From positions 1 to 39,204 of the forward strand of contig WFZC01000247.1 of assembly GCA_015489765.1 (NCBI GenBank): a stretch of DNA of 39,204 nt. Direction: 5' to 3'. This document shows positions 15,989 to 24,977 of the stretch, piece after piece (the first letter of the stretch is position 1; each line of letters opens with the position of its first letter). The position numbers and the translations under genes were made by a program. The notes under the pieces were generated by a model. The model made no database searches, had not been told where the DNA came from, and saw only the letters and a list, made by a program, of their open reading frames with translations. The stretch comes from Desulfobulbaceae bacterium. GTDB lineage: Bacteria > Desulfobacterota > Desulfobulbia > Desulfobulbales > Desulfobulbaceae.

Positions 15989-17062
15989 TTATTTGCTGTT
16001 CTCTGCCTGCCGGTGCGCCGACAACATGGTGGTAAAACATTCCTGGACAAACCGGCCGGAAACCGTTTCAGCCATGGAAAAATTCAGACCCTTATCCGGG
16101 GGAAATGCGCCCGTCAGGGCAAGGAACACGTCTCTGGATAGATTTTCCAGCATTGCCGAAAAGTTGTCCCGCAGCTCGACAGACAGTTCGGTCCCCTGCC
16201 AGCGGCATCGAAACGGCCTGTAGCCGGGCGCCATACATCGACCACCTTCCAGTAACGGACAGGGAGATTCAGCCGCATCATAAATTTCGCTAAACTCCTT
16301 GTCCGCAAGAGGAGGATAATTGCTATGAAGTGTGCGAATTGTTCGAATGACCGAAGCACATTCCAGGGCATGCTCAAGCACATGTTCACGGTCATCATGA
16401 CTGAAGGTACGATTGATATACTGGTGAATGCGGATACTTTCGGCAAGCCCAAGTTCAAAATAGTGATAGCAGCAGCGGTCATCTTCAATACCGCAGGTGG
16501 AGGCGCCATGGAGCGTGGCAAGTTCCCGTTCGAGTTCAGAGGCAATGGCATCATACTCATCGATAAATGAAGAGAGATCAACACAACTCTTTTTATTTTC
16601 AATCCTTGGATCAACGGCACACAGCACCCCCTGCTGCTTATGGTACTTACGCAACAATTTCCACTGACTGAAATTGGTTGGGTTGGCGCGGGTATTTTTC
16701 AGTAGTTTTTCCGCCTTTTTCAGGCTCAGTCCCCGTCGCAGCAAATAGGCGGAAATAAAGGTGCCGGTCCTGCCATGGCCATGCCGGCAATGGACCAGGA
16801 CTTTTTTGCCGAGATAAATAGCCTCGTCAAGCCATTCCAGCGCCTTTTCCATATCCTGCAGGGCTGGGACCTGTTCATCGGGCGTGGGCAGGTAATAGAC
16901 CTCAAAACCAGCCTCTTCCTCTATCTTGTGGAGATCGGTAAACTCCCCACACAGGTTGACAATGGCATCGATTCCCTGCTCTTTTATGGAGGCAAGCTCG
17001 TCATAGGACATGGGCGCCCTGCCGCCTGCGAGTTGATTTGTTATCCAGGTTAGTTCATACAT
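15989..17062 (-). CDS. Dual-specificity phosphatase fused to a YkgJ-like Cys-cluster domain
   Basis: This 357-residue protein joins two modules. Residues 1-150 are a cysteine-dependent protein phosphatase with the P-loop HCRHGHGRTGT (catalytic C92) and a plausible general-acid loop near PTPDEQ. Residues 180-300 carry cysteines in the order C190, C197, C198, then CPLLEGGRC (C268, C276) and RPFRCRW (C286). This matches the YkgJ-type zinc/iron-binding pattern (CxxC-type, CC ... CPxL..G.C...RP..CR). The fusion suggests metal- or redox-responsive dephosphorylation (inference). It lies between the PPDK-like and transglutaminase-like genes, and the ribosome site is weak. Confidence 0.82.
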   Translation of the reverse strand: MYELTWITNQLAGGRAPMSYDELASIKEQGIDAIVNLCGEFTDLHKIEEEAGFEVYYLPTPDEQVPALQDMEKALEWLDEAIYLGKKVLVHCRHGHGRTGTFISAYLLRRGLSLKKAEKLLKNTRANPTNFSQWKLLRKYHKQQGVLCAVDPRIENKKSCVDLSSFIDEYDAIASELERELATLHGASTCGIEDDRCCYHYFELGLAESIRIHQYINRTFSHDDREHVLEHALECASVIRTIRTLHSNYPPLADKEFSEIYDAAESPCPLLEGGRCMAPGYRPFRCRWQGTELSVELRDNFSAMLENLSRDVFLALTGAFPPDKGLNFSMAETVSGRFVQECFTTMLSAHRQAENSK

Positions 17063-17151
17063 TCTGTTTATTCACTGTCGGGCATCACTTGAACGGATCA
17101 GGGGACGAAAACGTGTCAGCAAAGAATATGGCAGGGAAGATACATTTTTCC

Positions 17152-19707
17152 TCACCCCGGGACCATGGATTTGGTAAAAGTGTATTGACCATTAAAAAAC
17201 TGATCAACACATCGCTGGACGTCCTCTTCTTCCCGCAGGACCATGTCCATCAGTTTTGTTGCTCCAAGCAGTCTGCCAAGCATATCCAACACTGCTGTCA
17301 GTTCCTTTTCTTCAACTTCCACCATTTTGGCATCAAGAAGATCGGCCTTGACGGTCACTTCAAACCCAAGGCGGGAGAGTACCTGTTCCAGGAATTCAAG
17401 GCGAAGGAAGCGTCCGGTCCAGGCGCCGCCGCCACCGGCAAATCGAATCAGGCAGAAATTTGTCCGGGCATCCTCACCGCAAATCGTGTCAACCAGGGTG
17501 AAATGATAGCCGAATCGAATATTGAAGTTGAGATAGTCCTCACTCATAATGGCATAGGAGGCAAACTCGCTGGAGTCAGTGCCAAATAAAAAGCCACCGG
17601 ACATAACAATTTCATCCGACCGTTTCCAGTCAAAATGGCTGTGCGACTGCCAGTCTATACCTGGATGGGAAAGCCCCTTCCACAAGGCGCAAAAGGGCTG
17701 ACAACAGATTTCCTCTATGGTTACGCTGTCTTTTTCCTGGGCACCCGGACAGATTCCTTTACCAACATCCAACAGGTTAATGGCAAGGGGAATATCGGTT
17801 ATCAGATTTTTTTTACTCCGGCCGCTGCCCTTTTCACCGAGTGAAAACATGGTCTGCATTGCCCTTTCATGGGTATAGCGGATAATATCATGCAGGGACC
17901 GGCAGAGTTCCGGCAGGAAATCCTTGCTTTCAGGATCAACCATGCGCAGCGGTGTAATAAACTCCATGATCGCCTTCAACCGGCGGGTATAGGGAAGATT
18001 TTCTTCCGCACTTTCTCCCCTGGGGGTGGCCGCCAATTCAATTAAGCCCTCATAGACCTTTAAATTGTCGGCATCAACGGTTACCGGTTGACCGGGTTTA
18101 AGAACTTTAAGGGCATTGGCAACATCAATCAAAAGCGGGATATTAAACTCCCGACAGACCGTTGAGAAATGGCCGGCAATGGTACCCTTTTCAGCCACCA
18201 CTCCGGCAATTTTTCCAAGCAGTCGAACCAGAGAGGGCGGTGTTGAGCCGGCAACAAGTATGGAGCCAGGCTGGATATCTTCCAAGGATTCTGCACCGGC
18301 CACAACCACGGGACCTGAACCAATACCTCCGGCTGATTTCTGGCCGCCGGCAAGCAGGACCTTCATTTTTTCCAGTTCCGCTCTCCTGTTGGTGTCCAGA
18401 ACAGAGGCTTTCTTCCTTTTTTCCCGGTGCAGGGGGCGGGATTGGAGAATAAACAAGGAGCCATCTTCGGTATATGCCCACTCAATATCCTGGGGCTGAC
18501 CGTAGAGTTTTTCAATGCGGCTCGCCCACTGGCCGAGTTCAAGCAGTTGATCCTGCCCCAGGCAAAACCGCTTCTTTTCAGTGGCAGACAACGGTATTTC
18601 CTCAAGTCGTCCCGAGGCCAGCAACAATTTTTTTTCCTGGGTGCCCTTTATCTGTTCGATGATCCGGCCACCGTCACGGGTAAGCAGGGCCCGGTCGCCA
18701 ACCGCCCGGCCGGCAACCAGCACCTCGCCCAGGCCGTAAATTGCGTGGATGGCCATCTGCTCTGATTCATTTTCTTCCCCTCCACCATTGGTATAAACAA
18801 TGCCGCTGACCGCGGCATCCACCATGGACAGAACCAGCACCCCCATGGACGCCTCTTCATCGGCAAGCCCGAGGGTGATCCTGTAAAAAAGGGCCTCTGG
18901 GGAATATTTCGAGGCCAGCACCTGTCGATAGGCATCAAGAACGGTTTCCCTGGTAACGCCAAGCTCGGTATGATACTGACCGGCAAAAGAATGATCGCTG
19001 TCTTCACTGACAGCCGAGGACCTGACCGCGGTCAACACCGCAGCGCCCCGCTGTTGTTCCATCTTGTCATAACCGTTTTCAATGGCCGTTACAACTTCGG
19101 GCGGAATGGTTGCGGAAAGTATCAGGGCCCTGAGTTGACGGGAATACTCGTCAAGTCCGGTTGTATTTTCAAGATCTATCCGGGCTAAAATGGCATCCAG
19201 GGACGGACGCAGGTTATTAAACTCCAGCACCCGATGAAAGGAAGAGGTACTGATAACAAACCCGTCCGGTACCGGCGCTTGTAACTGCCGATGAAGCTTT
19301 GCCAGGTTAAATGCCTTGTTTCCGCTCAGCCGATCATCGTTTATGTTGGAAAAATCAATAACATATGGCTCAGTCATAGGTTGTTCCGGCGGGGCAAGCA
19401 GAAAACGGACATAAAAATCAAGTTTTCTGTGGTACTGCATGAGCGTTGTTGCGTCTGACGGCTGGAGAATGGCAAGACTTGAAATCATGGAGCGGACAGC
19501 ATTGGAAAAATCGGTAAATACGGCACGAACACCGGCCATGTCAAGACGTTTGCCCTCATGGTAGAGTACTTCAAGCTCGGCCATTAGATCATGGGCACGG
19601 GCATCATGTTTGAGCAGGTCCTTAAAGGCCTCATAGGTTTGCCGGTGGATGGTATCCGGGGAAAAAATCTGGTACGACCAACGCTTAAACAGTGTATTTA
19701 GGAACAT
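17152..19707 (-). CDS. PEP synthase/PPDK-like protein lacking the PEP-binding barrel
   Basis: This 851-residue protein starts with a helical region (1-110). An ATP-grasp PPDK_N domain follows at about 115-440 (RLSGNKAFNLAKL; AVRSSAVSEDSDHSFAGQYHTELG; DIEWAYTEDGSLFILQSRPL). A phosphohistidine swivel domain lies at about 470-555, with its His in GTIAGHFSTVCREFNIP (H513) in the position of the usual TSHxAIVARE. The C-terminal 290 residues do not show the PEP/pyruvate TIM-barrel motifs and are unrecognised. It may therefore phosphorylate itself with ATP but not make PEP. It starts 3 bases after the thiL stop codon and shares the operon with enzyme I and HPr. Confidence 0.85.
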   Translation of the reverse strand: MFLNTLFKRWSYQIFSPDTIHRQTYEAFKDLLKHDARAHDLMAELEVLYHEGKRLDMAGVRAVFTDFSNAVRSMISSLAILQPSDATTLMQYHRKLDFYVRFLLAPPEQPMTEPYVIDFSNINDDRLSGNKAFNLAKLHRQLQAPVPDGFVISTSSFHRVLEFNNLRPSLDAILARIDLENTTGLDEYSRQLRALILSATIPPEVVTAIENGYDKMEQQRGAAVLTAVRSSAVSEDSDHSFAGQYHTELGVTRETVLDAYRQVLASKYSPEALFYRITLGLADEEASMGVLVLSMVDAAVSGIVYTNGGGEENESEQMAIHAIYGLGEVLVAGRAVGDRALLTRDGGRIIEQIKGTQEKKLLLASGRLEEIPLSATEKKRFCLGQDQLLELGQWASRIEKLYGQPQDIEWAYTEDGSLFILQSRPLHREKRKKASVLDTNRRAELEKMKVLLAGGQKSAGGIGSGPVVVAGAESLEDIQPGSILVAGSTPPSLVRLLGKIAGVVAEKGTIAGHFSTVCREFNIPLLIDVANALKVLKPGQPVTVDADNLKVYEGLIELAATPRGESAEENLPYTRRLKAIMEFITPLRMVDPESKDFLPELCRSLHDIIRYTHERAMQTMFSLGEKGSGRSKKNLITDIPLAINLLDVGKGICPGAQEKDSVTIEEICCQPFCALWKGLSHPGIDWQSHSHFDWKRSDEIVMSGGFLFGTDSSEFASYAIMSEDYLNFNIRFGYHFTLVDTICGEDARTNFCLIRFAGGGGAWTGRFLRLEFLEQVLSRLGFEVTVKADLLDAKMVEVEEKELTAVLDMLGRLLGATKLMDMVLREEEDVQRCVDQFFNGQYTFTKSMVPG

Positions 19708-19710
19708 GCC

Positions 19711-20715
19711 TCACCCCTTGTTGAAATGATCGAATCCATGAAACGACACCGGAACTTCCCTGTCCTGCAGAGACGGATCATCCCGAACAAGGGTGACCTC
19801 CTTCCCTGTTGTCATCGTGCCGACAGGATACAAGATATCGCCGCTCTCTGCCACCAGTTCCTGCAATTTTTTTGTTGCATGTGATGGTACTGTAAACAGC
19901 AACTCATAATCCTCGCCACCGCTGATCTTCCAGGGCAGGCTTTCCTGCTTCAACAACTTGGCGGCTTGCTCAAGAAGAGGATCCTCGGGCAATTTATCCT
20001 GGTAAACAACAGCGCCAAGACCGCTCCGGCCGCAAAGATGGGCAAGGTCGGTTGCCAGACCGTCGGAAAGGTCCATCATTGCGTGGACAACTCCGCTTGC
20101 GGCGAGTTTTTTGCCAAGCCCCACCCTGGCCCTGGGATCAAGATGGGCCTGATACAGTTCAGCGAACCTGTCAACGTGGCCCATATCCCTTTTAAGCAGC
20201 TCAAGACCGGCTGCCGCCCTGCCAAGGAGGCCACTGACATAGATCATATCACCTGCCCTGGCACCATGACGGTAAAGCACCTGCTCTGCCGCCATTTCCC
20301 CGATCACGCACAGGCTCATGGTGACTCCCCCCGGACTAGCAACCGTATCGCCGCCGATAAGTGTGCATCCGTAGTGGCTGCACGCCTTGGCAACACCATC
20401 ACTTAACAAAAGGACCCATTTTTCATCAAAACCGACCGGCAGGCCAAGGGAAAATAACAAGAATCGCGGCTCTCCTCCCATGGCGGCTATATCGCTTACA
20501 TTCACGGAAACAGCCTTTTTCCCCAACAGTTCAGGTGGATGAAAACTCCGATCAAAGTGGACCGATTCAACCAGGGTATCGATGGAATACAACAGCACCT
20601 CGTTGTCATCTTTGCGCGTTACAGCGCAATCATCGCCTATGCCGCACAGTAGGGAGGGACTTTCGGTAACTGAGGCGCGGGCCTGGATGGCGGCAATAAG
20701 ATCTCTTTCTTTCAT
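19711..20715 (-). CDS. thiL: Thiamine-monophosphate kinase
   Basis: This cytoplasmic enzyme of 334 residues makes thiamine diphosphate from thiamine monophosphate and ATP, the last step of the pathway. Typical PurM-like ATPase motifs are present: CGIGDDCAV, YSIDTLVESVHF, AVSVNVSDIAAMGGEPRF, GGDTVASPG, MMDLSDGLATDLAHLC and SGGEDYELLF. I take ATG 20715, whose codon overlaps the enzyme I stop as ATGA, rather than an in-frame TTG at 20724. No other thiamine gene is near, so it is probably a passenger in this operon or is linked through the energy and pyruvate theme. Confidence 0.96.
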   Translation of the reverse strand: MKERDLIAAIQARASVTESPSLLCGIGDDCAVTRKDDNEVLLYSIDTLVESVHFDRSFHPPELLGKKAVSVNVSDIAAMGGEPRFLLFSLGLPVGFDEKWVLLLSDGVAKACSHYGCTLIGGDTVASPGGVTMSLCVIGEMAAEQVLYRHGARAGDMIYVSGLLGRAAAGLELLKRDMGHVDRFAELYQAHLDPRARVGLGKKLAASGVVHAMMDLSDGLATDLAHLCGRSGLGAVVYQDKLPEDPLLEQAAKLLKQESLPWKISGGEDYELLFTVPSHATKKLQELVAESGDILYPVGTMTTGKEVTLVRDDPSLQDREVPVSFHGFDHFNKG

Positions 20716-22538
20716 GGATGACAAAACTCCTCGGGATAATGACGGGGAAGATACCGGCCGAGATATCGGTGAATTTCATCCACGTCCCGACAACCGAGTA
20801 TCCTGTTGCCAAGGGCCGCCAGTTCCTGATAGCGTGATCCTCGCAACAGGCGCCTGACATGGGGGATAGCAGAAGGGCGCATGGAGAGTTCATCAAGGCC
20901 AAGTCCGAGCAGAACCGCCGCGCACATCGGATCACCCGCCATCTCGCCACACATGGCAACTTCTATGCCCTGCTGATGGCCGGCATCAACGGTCTGTTTT
21001 ATCATCCGCAGCACCGCCGGATGAAGGGGTTCATACATATGGGCCACGTATTGATTGCCCCGGTCAATGGCCAGGGAATACTGGATCAGATCATTGGTGC
21101 CGATACTGAAAAAATCCACCTCAGTGGCAAGGGAGTCCGCAAGAATGACGGCGCTGGGCACCTCGATCATGATCCCGACCTCAACCCGGTCATCATATGG
21201 GATTTTTTTCCGCTCAAGTTCACGAGCCGCCTGGGCGCAGATGGCTTTGACAGCCAACACCTCCGAAGGTGAAGAAATCATGGGCAGCAGTATACGCAGC
21301 CGGCCATGGACAGAGGCCCTGAGCAGGGCACGTAGCTGGCGGATGAACAGGGCCGGTTCCCGCAGGGAATAGCGGATGGAACGGAGGCCAAGGGCGGGAT
21401 TACGCTCGAGATCAAGCCGGGGGCCGGTATGGGGAAGACGGTTGCTGAATTTATCACCTCCCACATCAAGGGTGCGGATGGTTACCGGCAATGGCGCCAG
21501 GGCCGCAACCATTTTGCCGTAGATGCGGGCAAGCATCTCCTCGTCGGGCAGGGAGGAGTGGGAAAAAAAGTCAAATTCGCTTCTGAAAAGACCGATCCCT
21601 TCGCCGCCATTATGCTGGATGGCCGCTATTTCAGCGGGCATTTCAATGTTACCGGCAAGACGGACCCGATGCCCATCCAGGGTCTCGGAACTCAAATCGG
21701 CATAATGGGCAAGGTCTCGGCTGGAACACCGGTGTTGCCGGTCATATTCCCGGTACTGGTTGAGCTGGTCGGGTGTCGGATGCAGGCAGACGCGGCCGGA
21801 AAATCCGTCCAGGATTACCCGGTCACCGGAACCGCATATACAGGTAATGTCCTTGGCGCCGACAACGGCGGGGATGCCAAGAGACCTGGCCACAATGGCT
21901 GTATGGGAGGTTATCCCGCCTTCCTCTGCGATAAAGCCGAGAACGGTATCAGCCCGCATGTGCAGAATATCTTCAGGAGAAAAATCGTGGCCGATGACAA
22001 TAACCTTTGCCCTGTCATCACTGAGGATCTCATCCGCTTTGCCGGAGAGCACACCGAATATACGGTCGGCAACATGCTTGACATCCATATACCGCTGCTT
22101 GATATAGGGGTCATCAATGGCATCAAATTTCTTTTTAACCAGTCCCAGCGCCGTTGCCAGGGCCCACTGGGCGTTGATATGGTGACTGCGAATAATTTCT
22201 ACAGTCCGATCAAGGATCATCCGGTCCTTGAGCATGAGCAGATGGGAATCAATAATGGAGAGGGCATCGGAGAGATCATCGGCCAGGCTGGCACGCAGTT
22301 GCCGTAGTTCCTGTTCCGCCGTGGTGACCGCCTCCCGGAACCTCCGGATTTCACGATCGATCCGGTCCGGCGTCAGCCTGCGCCAGGCAGCGCTGCCTGT
22401 CCTGCGTCTGAATACCCGGGCCGGCGCAATAACAATACCGGGAGAGGCGCCGATACCAAAGATGATCTGCGGCTCTTCGCAGGAGAGCTTTGCCTCGAGA
22501 TCGGAATCAACCTTCCTGTTGCTTTCCTGGTCAACCAT
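20712..22538 (-). CDS. ptsI: PTS enzyme I (phosphoenolpyruvate-protein phosphotransferase)
   Basis: This 608-residue cytoplasmic enzyme takes phosphate from PEP and passes it to HPr. The N-terminal HPr-binding and swivel domain has the active histidine in GGITSHTAIVARSLGIPAVVG (H212). The C-terminal PEP-binding barrel is intact (GIGLFRSEFDF; RTLDVGGDK; GIMIEVPSAV; DFFSIGTNDLIQY; CGEMAGDP). Its start overlaps the HPr gene by 8 bases. About 30 residues precede the usual IFGIGASPGI start and are variable. With no enzyme II in the window it may serve a regulatory phosphorelay. Confidence 0.96.
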   Translation of the reverse strand: MVDQESNRKVDSDLEAKLSCEEPQIIFGIGASPGIVIAPARVFRRRTGSAAWRRLTPDRIDREIRRFREAVTTAEQELRQLRASLADDLSDALSIIDSHLLMLKDRMILDRTVEIIRSHHINAQWALATALGLVKKKFDAIDDPYIKQRYMDVKHVADRIFGVLSGKADEILSDDRAKVIVIGHDFSPEDILHMRADTVLGFIAEEGGITSHTAIVARSLGIPAVVGAKDITCICGSGDRVILDGFSGRVCLHPTPDQLNQYREYDRQHRCSSRDLAHYADLSSETLDGHRVRLAGNIEMPAEIAAIQHNGGEGIGLFRSEFDFFSHSSLPDEEMLARIYGKMVAALAPLPVTIRTLDVGGDKFSNRLPHTGPRLDLERNPALGLRSIRYSLREPALFIRQLRALLRASVHGRLRILLPMISSPSEVLAVKAICAQAARELERKKIPYDDRVEVGIMIEVPSAVILADSLATEVDFFSIGTNDLIQYSLAIDRGNQYVAHMYEPLHPAVLRMIKQTVDAGHQQGIEVAMCGEMAGDPMCAAVLLGLGLDELSMRPSAIPHVRRLLRGSRYQELAALGNRILGCRDVDEIHRYLGRYLPRHYPEEFCHP

Positions 22539-22800
22539 TGTTTTTCGTCCCGGTCAACAGCTCACGAACAGCGGTCAGGGCCCTTGTCGCCTCCAGTCCC
22601 CTGACCAGCACTTCCACCTGGCTGCCCCTGACCAGAGACAGGGACAGAACATCGAGAATATTGCGGCAATCGGCAGTCCTTCCCCCAAAAACAATTTCTA
22701 TTTCCACGTTGTCCGCCTCTGCAATTGCCGCCAGGCCAGTGGCCACCCTGGCATGAACACCGCAATGGTTGCGGACCACCATTTGCTCCCGCACGACCAT
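22531..22800 (-). CDS. ptsH: HPr-family phosphocarrier protein
   Basis: This 89-residue partner of enzyme I keeps the phosphorylatable histidine in NHCGVHARVA (H16, equivalent to His15), although the usual proline after HAR is valine. The second regulatory site of Gram-positive-type HPr, Ser46, is asparagine here (ADCRNILDVLSLSL, N47), so HPr kinase control is unlikely. Its ATG shares one base with the stop codon of the upstream 128-residue gene, and it overlaps ptsI by 8 bases, so translation is tightly coupled. Confidence 0.93.
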   Translation of the reverse strand: MVVREQMVVRNHCGVHARVATGLAAIAEADNVEIEIVFGGRTADCRNILDVLSLSLVRGSQVEVLVRGLEATRALTAVRELLTGTKNNG

Positions 22801-23186
22801 TACTTGACGACCCGCAGGCCCGGACCTTTTTTCCCAGGGGCGGCGCCTCTGTTTGACGCCGGAGAAGCGGAAGCGGTTTTCTTCTTGCCTCCCTCCATAA
22901 TGCGGACCGGGGCCATGAATCGTTTATCCCCGCCCATGGTAAAAATTTCCCGACCGCACATCTGTTCGGTCCGTAATGTCCAGGTAACCGATTGCAGCGG
23001 CACTGTCAGCATGCGCATACTGACATGCCACCAGGGATCTTTTCTGGTTGGATCGCGAACAATGTCGGTAATGACAGCAAAGGCCAGCATCTGCGGATTT
23101 TCAGCGGCGATCAGGACAATATCACCCGTATCGATGTCCTTTTTAAACTCGACCAGCTTTTTCAGCTCAGCAACCAATTTTTCCAT
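22800..23186 (-). CDS. Conserved hypothetical protein upstream of HPr
   Basis: This small 128-residue soluble protein has a compact N-terminal domain (residues 1-85; VLIAAENPQMLAFAVITDIVRDPTRKDPWWHVSMRMLTVP) that looks like a small beta-barrel. A basic, low-complexity tail follows (GGKKKTASAS...). I know no function. GGAG lies 6 bases before the ATG, and the stop overlaps the HPr start by one base. It may help regulate the phosphorelay, but that is inference from position only. Confidence 0.75.
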   Translation of the reverse strand: MEKLVAELKKLVEFKKDIDTGDIVLIAAENPQMLAFAVITDIVRDPTRKDPWWHVSMRMLTVPLQSVTWTLRTEQMCGREIFTMGGDKRFMAPVRIMEGGKKKTASASPASNRGAAPGKKGPGLRVVK

Positions 23187-23253
23187 TTCAGCTCCATAAT
23201 ACCCTGCATTTTTCAGCTAATTCTACAAGATCAGATTATGCTGTCTGCCCTTA

Positions 23254-24975
23254 CTAATCACGGACAAGCAGCCTTGCTGTCAGATCCAGTTCTTTCGATT
23301 TGGTCCGGCCAATGACAAAAGCGGCTTTGAACATGGTCAGGTCATCAAAAAACGGAAGGGCCAGGTGATCAAGCAGCATTTTACCTCTTTCGCCACCAAT
23401 GCCACCAATGCCATCCCGGACAGCAATAAAGGCGCCAAGCCAACGGGCCGCTTCCTTAAGACTCCTCGCCATCGGCGCCATCCTGGAAAAACAAAGCAGA
23501 TTTGCCGGTTTCTCACTGTCAAAAGCGACCCGGATGAAATCAGGGTCTTTGACCAGCAAAGCCCTGGGCGTAAGCAGGTCAGCCACCAGGTCATGACCGT
23601 CAATGAAGAAAAGATCATGATCAGACAGTCCCAAAGTGGGCTGCATCAAACCTCCGGCGGCAAGGATAGACACAACATCCACACCACCAATTCTCTCACG
23701 TCGATGCGGCAGTTGGCCAACAAATTTTTCCAGCAATTCCCGAACAACGATTTTATCCGCCAATGCTATCCGCAGGCACAGCCTGGGAATGGGGAAAAAA
23801 CCAGATGTTTTAAACTCTTTAACAATAACAGTGAAACGGTGCCCGAAAAGAGCAAGGAATCTTTCCATATCCATGCCTGTGTACCTGCGGACGGTTCTGT
23901 CGAGACGCCCGGCCCTTCTCAGTTCCCTGTCAACGCGGTCATGGACCCTCGTCCGCCCCCAGGCGGGTAAATCAAGCCAGTTTGATCGCAGATAAAGCTG
24001 CAGATGAGCAGTCGTCCGCGCCAGTTCCCGGTTAACCGCAGGATGACGGCCAGCAAGCCGTTTCAGCAAAGGTGGCAGTGATTTTTGGTCAAAATGAAGA
24101 AGCAGTCCCAACTGATGGACCTTTTTTTCCCGGCGATGATACCAGGCAAGACGGCGCAGGCCATTGGCCGCAAGACGTTGCAAGACACTGTGCAATGTCT
24201 GGATTATTTTTTCATGTCCTGACGATTGGTGTACAATTTTGGCAGCAAGTAACTCCGGGGCAAGATAACAGAAAAAATCCGCTGCTCCTTTTACCTGCCG
24301 CCTGAACCGCATAAAATCCGGATTTTCCCTGGTTGTCCCGCTGTCACCCACCAGCCCGGTCATCAGCAGGTCCAGGCTCCGACGGATCGGCGCCGGATCA
24401 ACTGCGGCCAGGAAAACGCCTTGGGCACAACTTATATATAGGGGACCGATGTTCTGTATGGTAACACCATAAATGGTATAGCCCTGGTAGCGCAGGGTGG
24501 GCAGGGGCGTCACAATTTTGAGGCTCTGGAGCAAGGAATGCAACTTGACAGCTGTATGTCCTTCTGTGACAGCGGCAAGAAACAGTGGTTGCATGACAGG
24601 AATGGATGGGGATTGCGCTGATTCCCTGGCTGGAACAAGGGCAAAGACAATGTTTTTCCTGAAAACATCTCGAATGAACCGCTTTCCCTTCAGGACATGC
24701 CACAGTTTACCGCAGGTTGAAATTGCCGCAATATCGGCATTATCCAGGCCAAGGGCCGCCAGAATAGGCTCCTGGAACATGCCGGCGATACTTTCCCCTG
24801 ATTTGCTCCGGGCAAACCGTTGATACGCCCGTGCCGGATGGTCCCAGGTAATAACAGCGCCGCATTGCCGGGGAACCAGGGTTAAAAGATCAACCTCCTG
24901 CCATTCGGTTGTCAGTAGATAAATGATGCCGGCAAGGACAAACAGGCCCAACAGCAGGGGAAAAAACCGCTTCAT
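23254..24975 (-). CDS. Membrane-anchored periplasmic protein, DUF3352-like
   Basis: This 573-residue protein has one N-terminal hydrophobic segment (RFFPLLLGLFVLAGIIYLL, residues 3-21) that works as a signal anchor, with the rest outside the inner membrane. The pattern of repeated GYTIYGV, LSDHDLFFIDGHDLVADLL and TGMDMERFLALFGHRFTVIVK resembles DUF3352-type proteins of unknown function. It begins directly after the hybrid kinase stop codon, so the two are probably co-transcribed. It could be an accessory to the kinase's periplasmic sensor (inference). Confidence 0.7.
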   Translation of the reverse strand: MKRFFPLLLGLFVLAGIIYLLTTEWQEVDLLTLVPRQCGAVITWDHPARAYQRFARSKSGESIAGMFQEPILAALGLDNADIAAISTCGKLWHVLKGKRFIRDVFRKNIVFALVPARESAQSPSIPVMQPLFLAAVTEGHTAVKLHSLLQSLKIVTPLPTLRYQGYTIYGVTIQNIGPLYISCAQGVFLAAVDPAPIRRSLDLLMTGLVGDSGTTRENPDFMRFRRQVKGAADFFCYLAPELLAAKIVHQSSGHEKIIQTLHSVLQRLAANGLRRLAWYHRREKKVHQLGLLLHFDQKSLPPLLKRLAGRHPAVNRELARTTAHLQLYLRSNWLDLPAWGRTRVHDRVDRELRRAGRLDRTVRRYTGMDMERFLALFGHRFTVIVKEFKTSGFFPIPRLCLRIALADKIVVRELLEKFVGQLPHRRERIGGVDVVSILAAGGLMQPTLGLSDHDLFFIDGHDLVADLLTPRALLVKDPDFIRVAFDSEKPANLLCFSRMAPMARSLKEAARWLGAFIAVRDGIGGIGGERGKMLLDHLALPFFDDLTMFKAAFVIGRTKSKELDLTARLLVRD

Positions 24976-24977
24976 GA

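Noticed and set aside
21429-22307. 292-codon plus-strand frame opposite enzyme I
   Set aside because: It is the complement of an unambiguous ptsI, with no ribosome site or motifs of its own.
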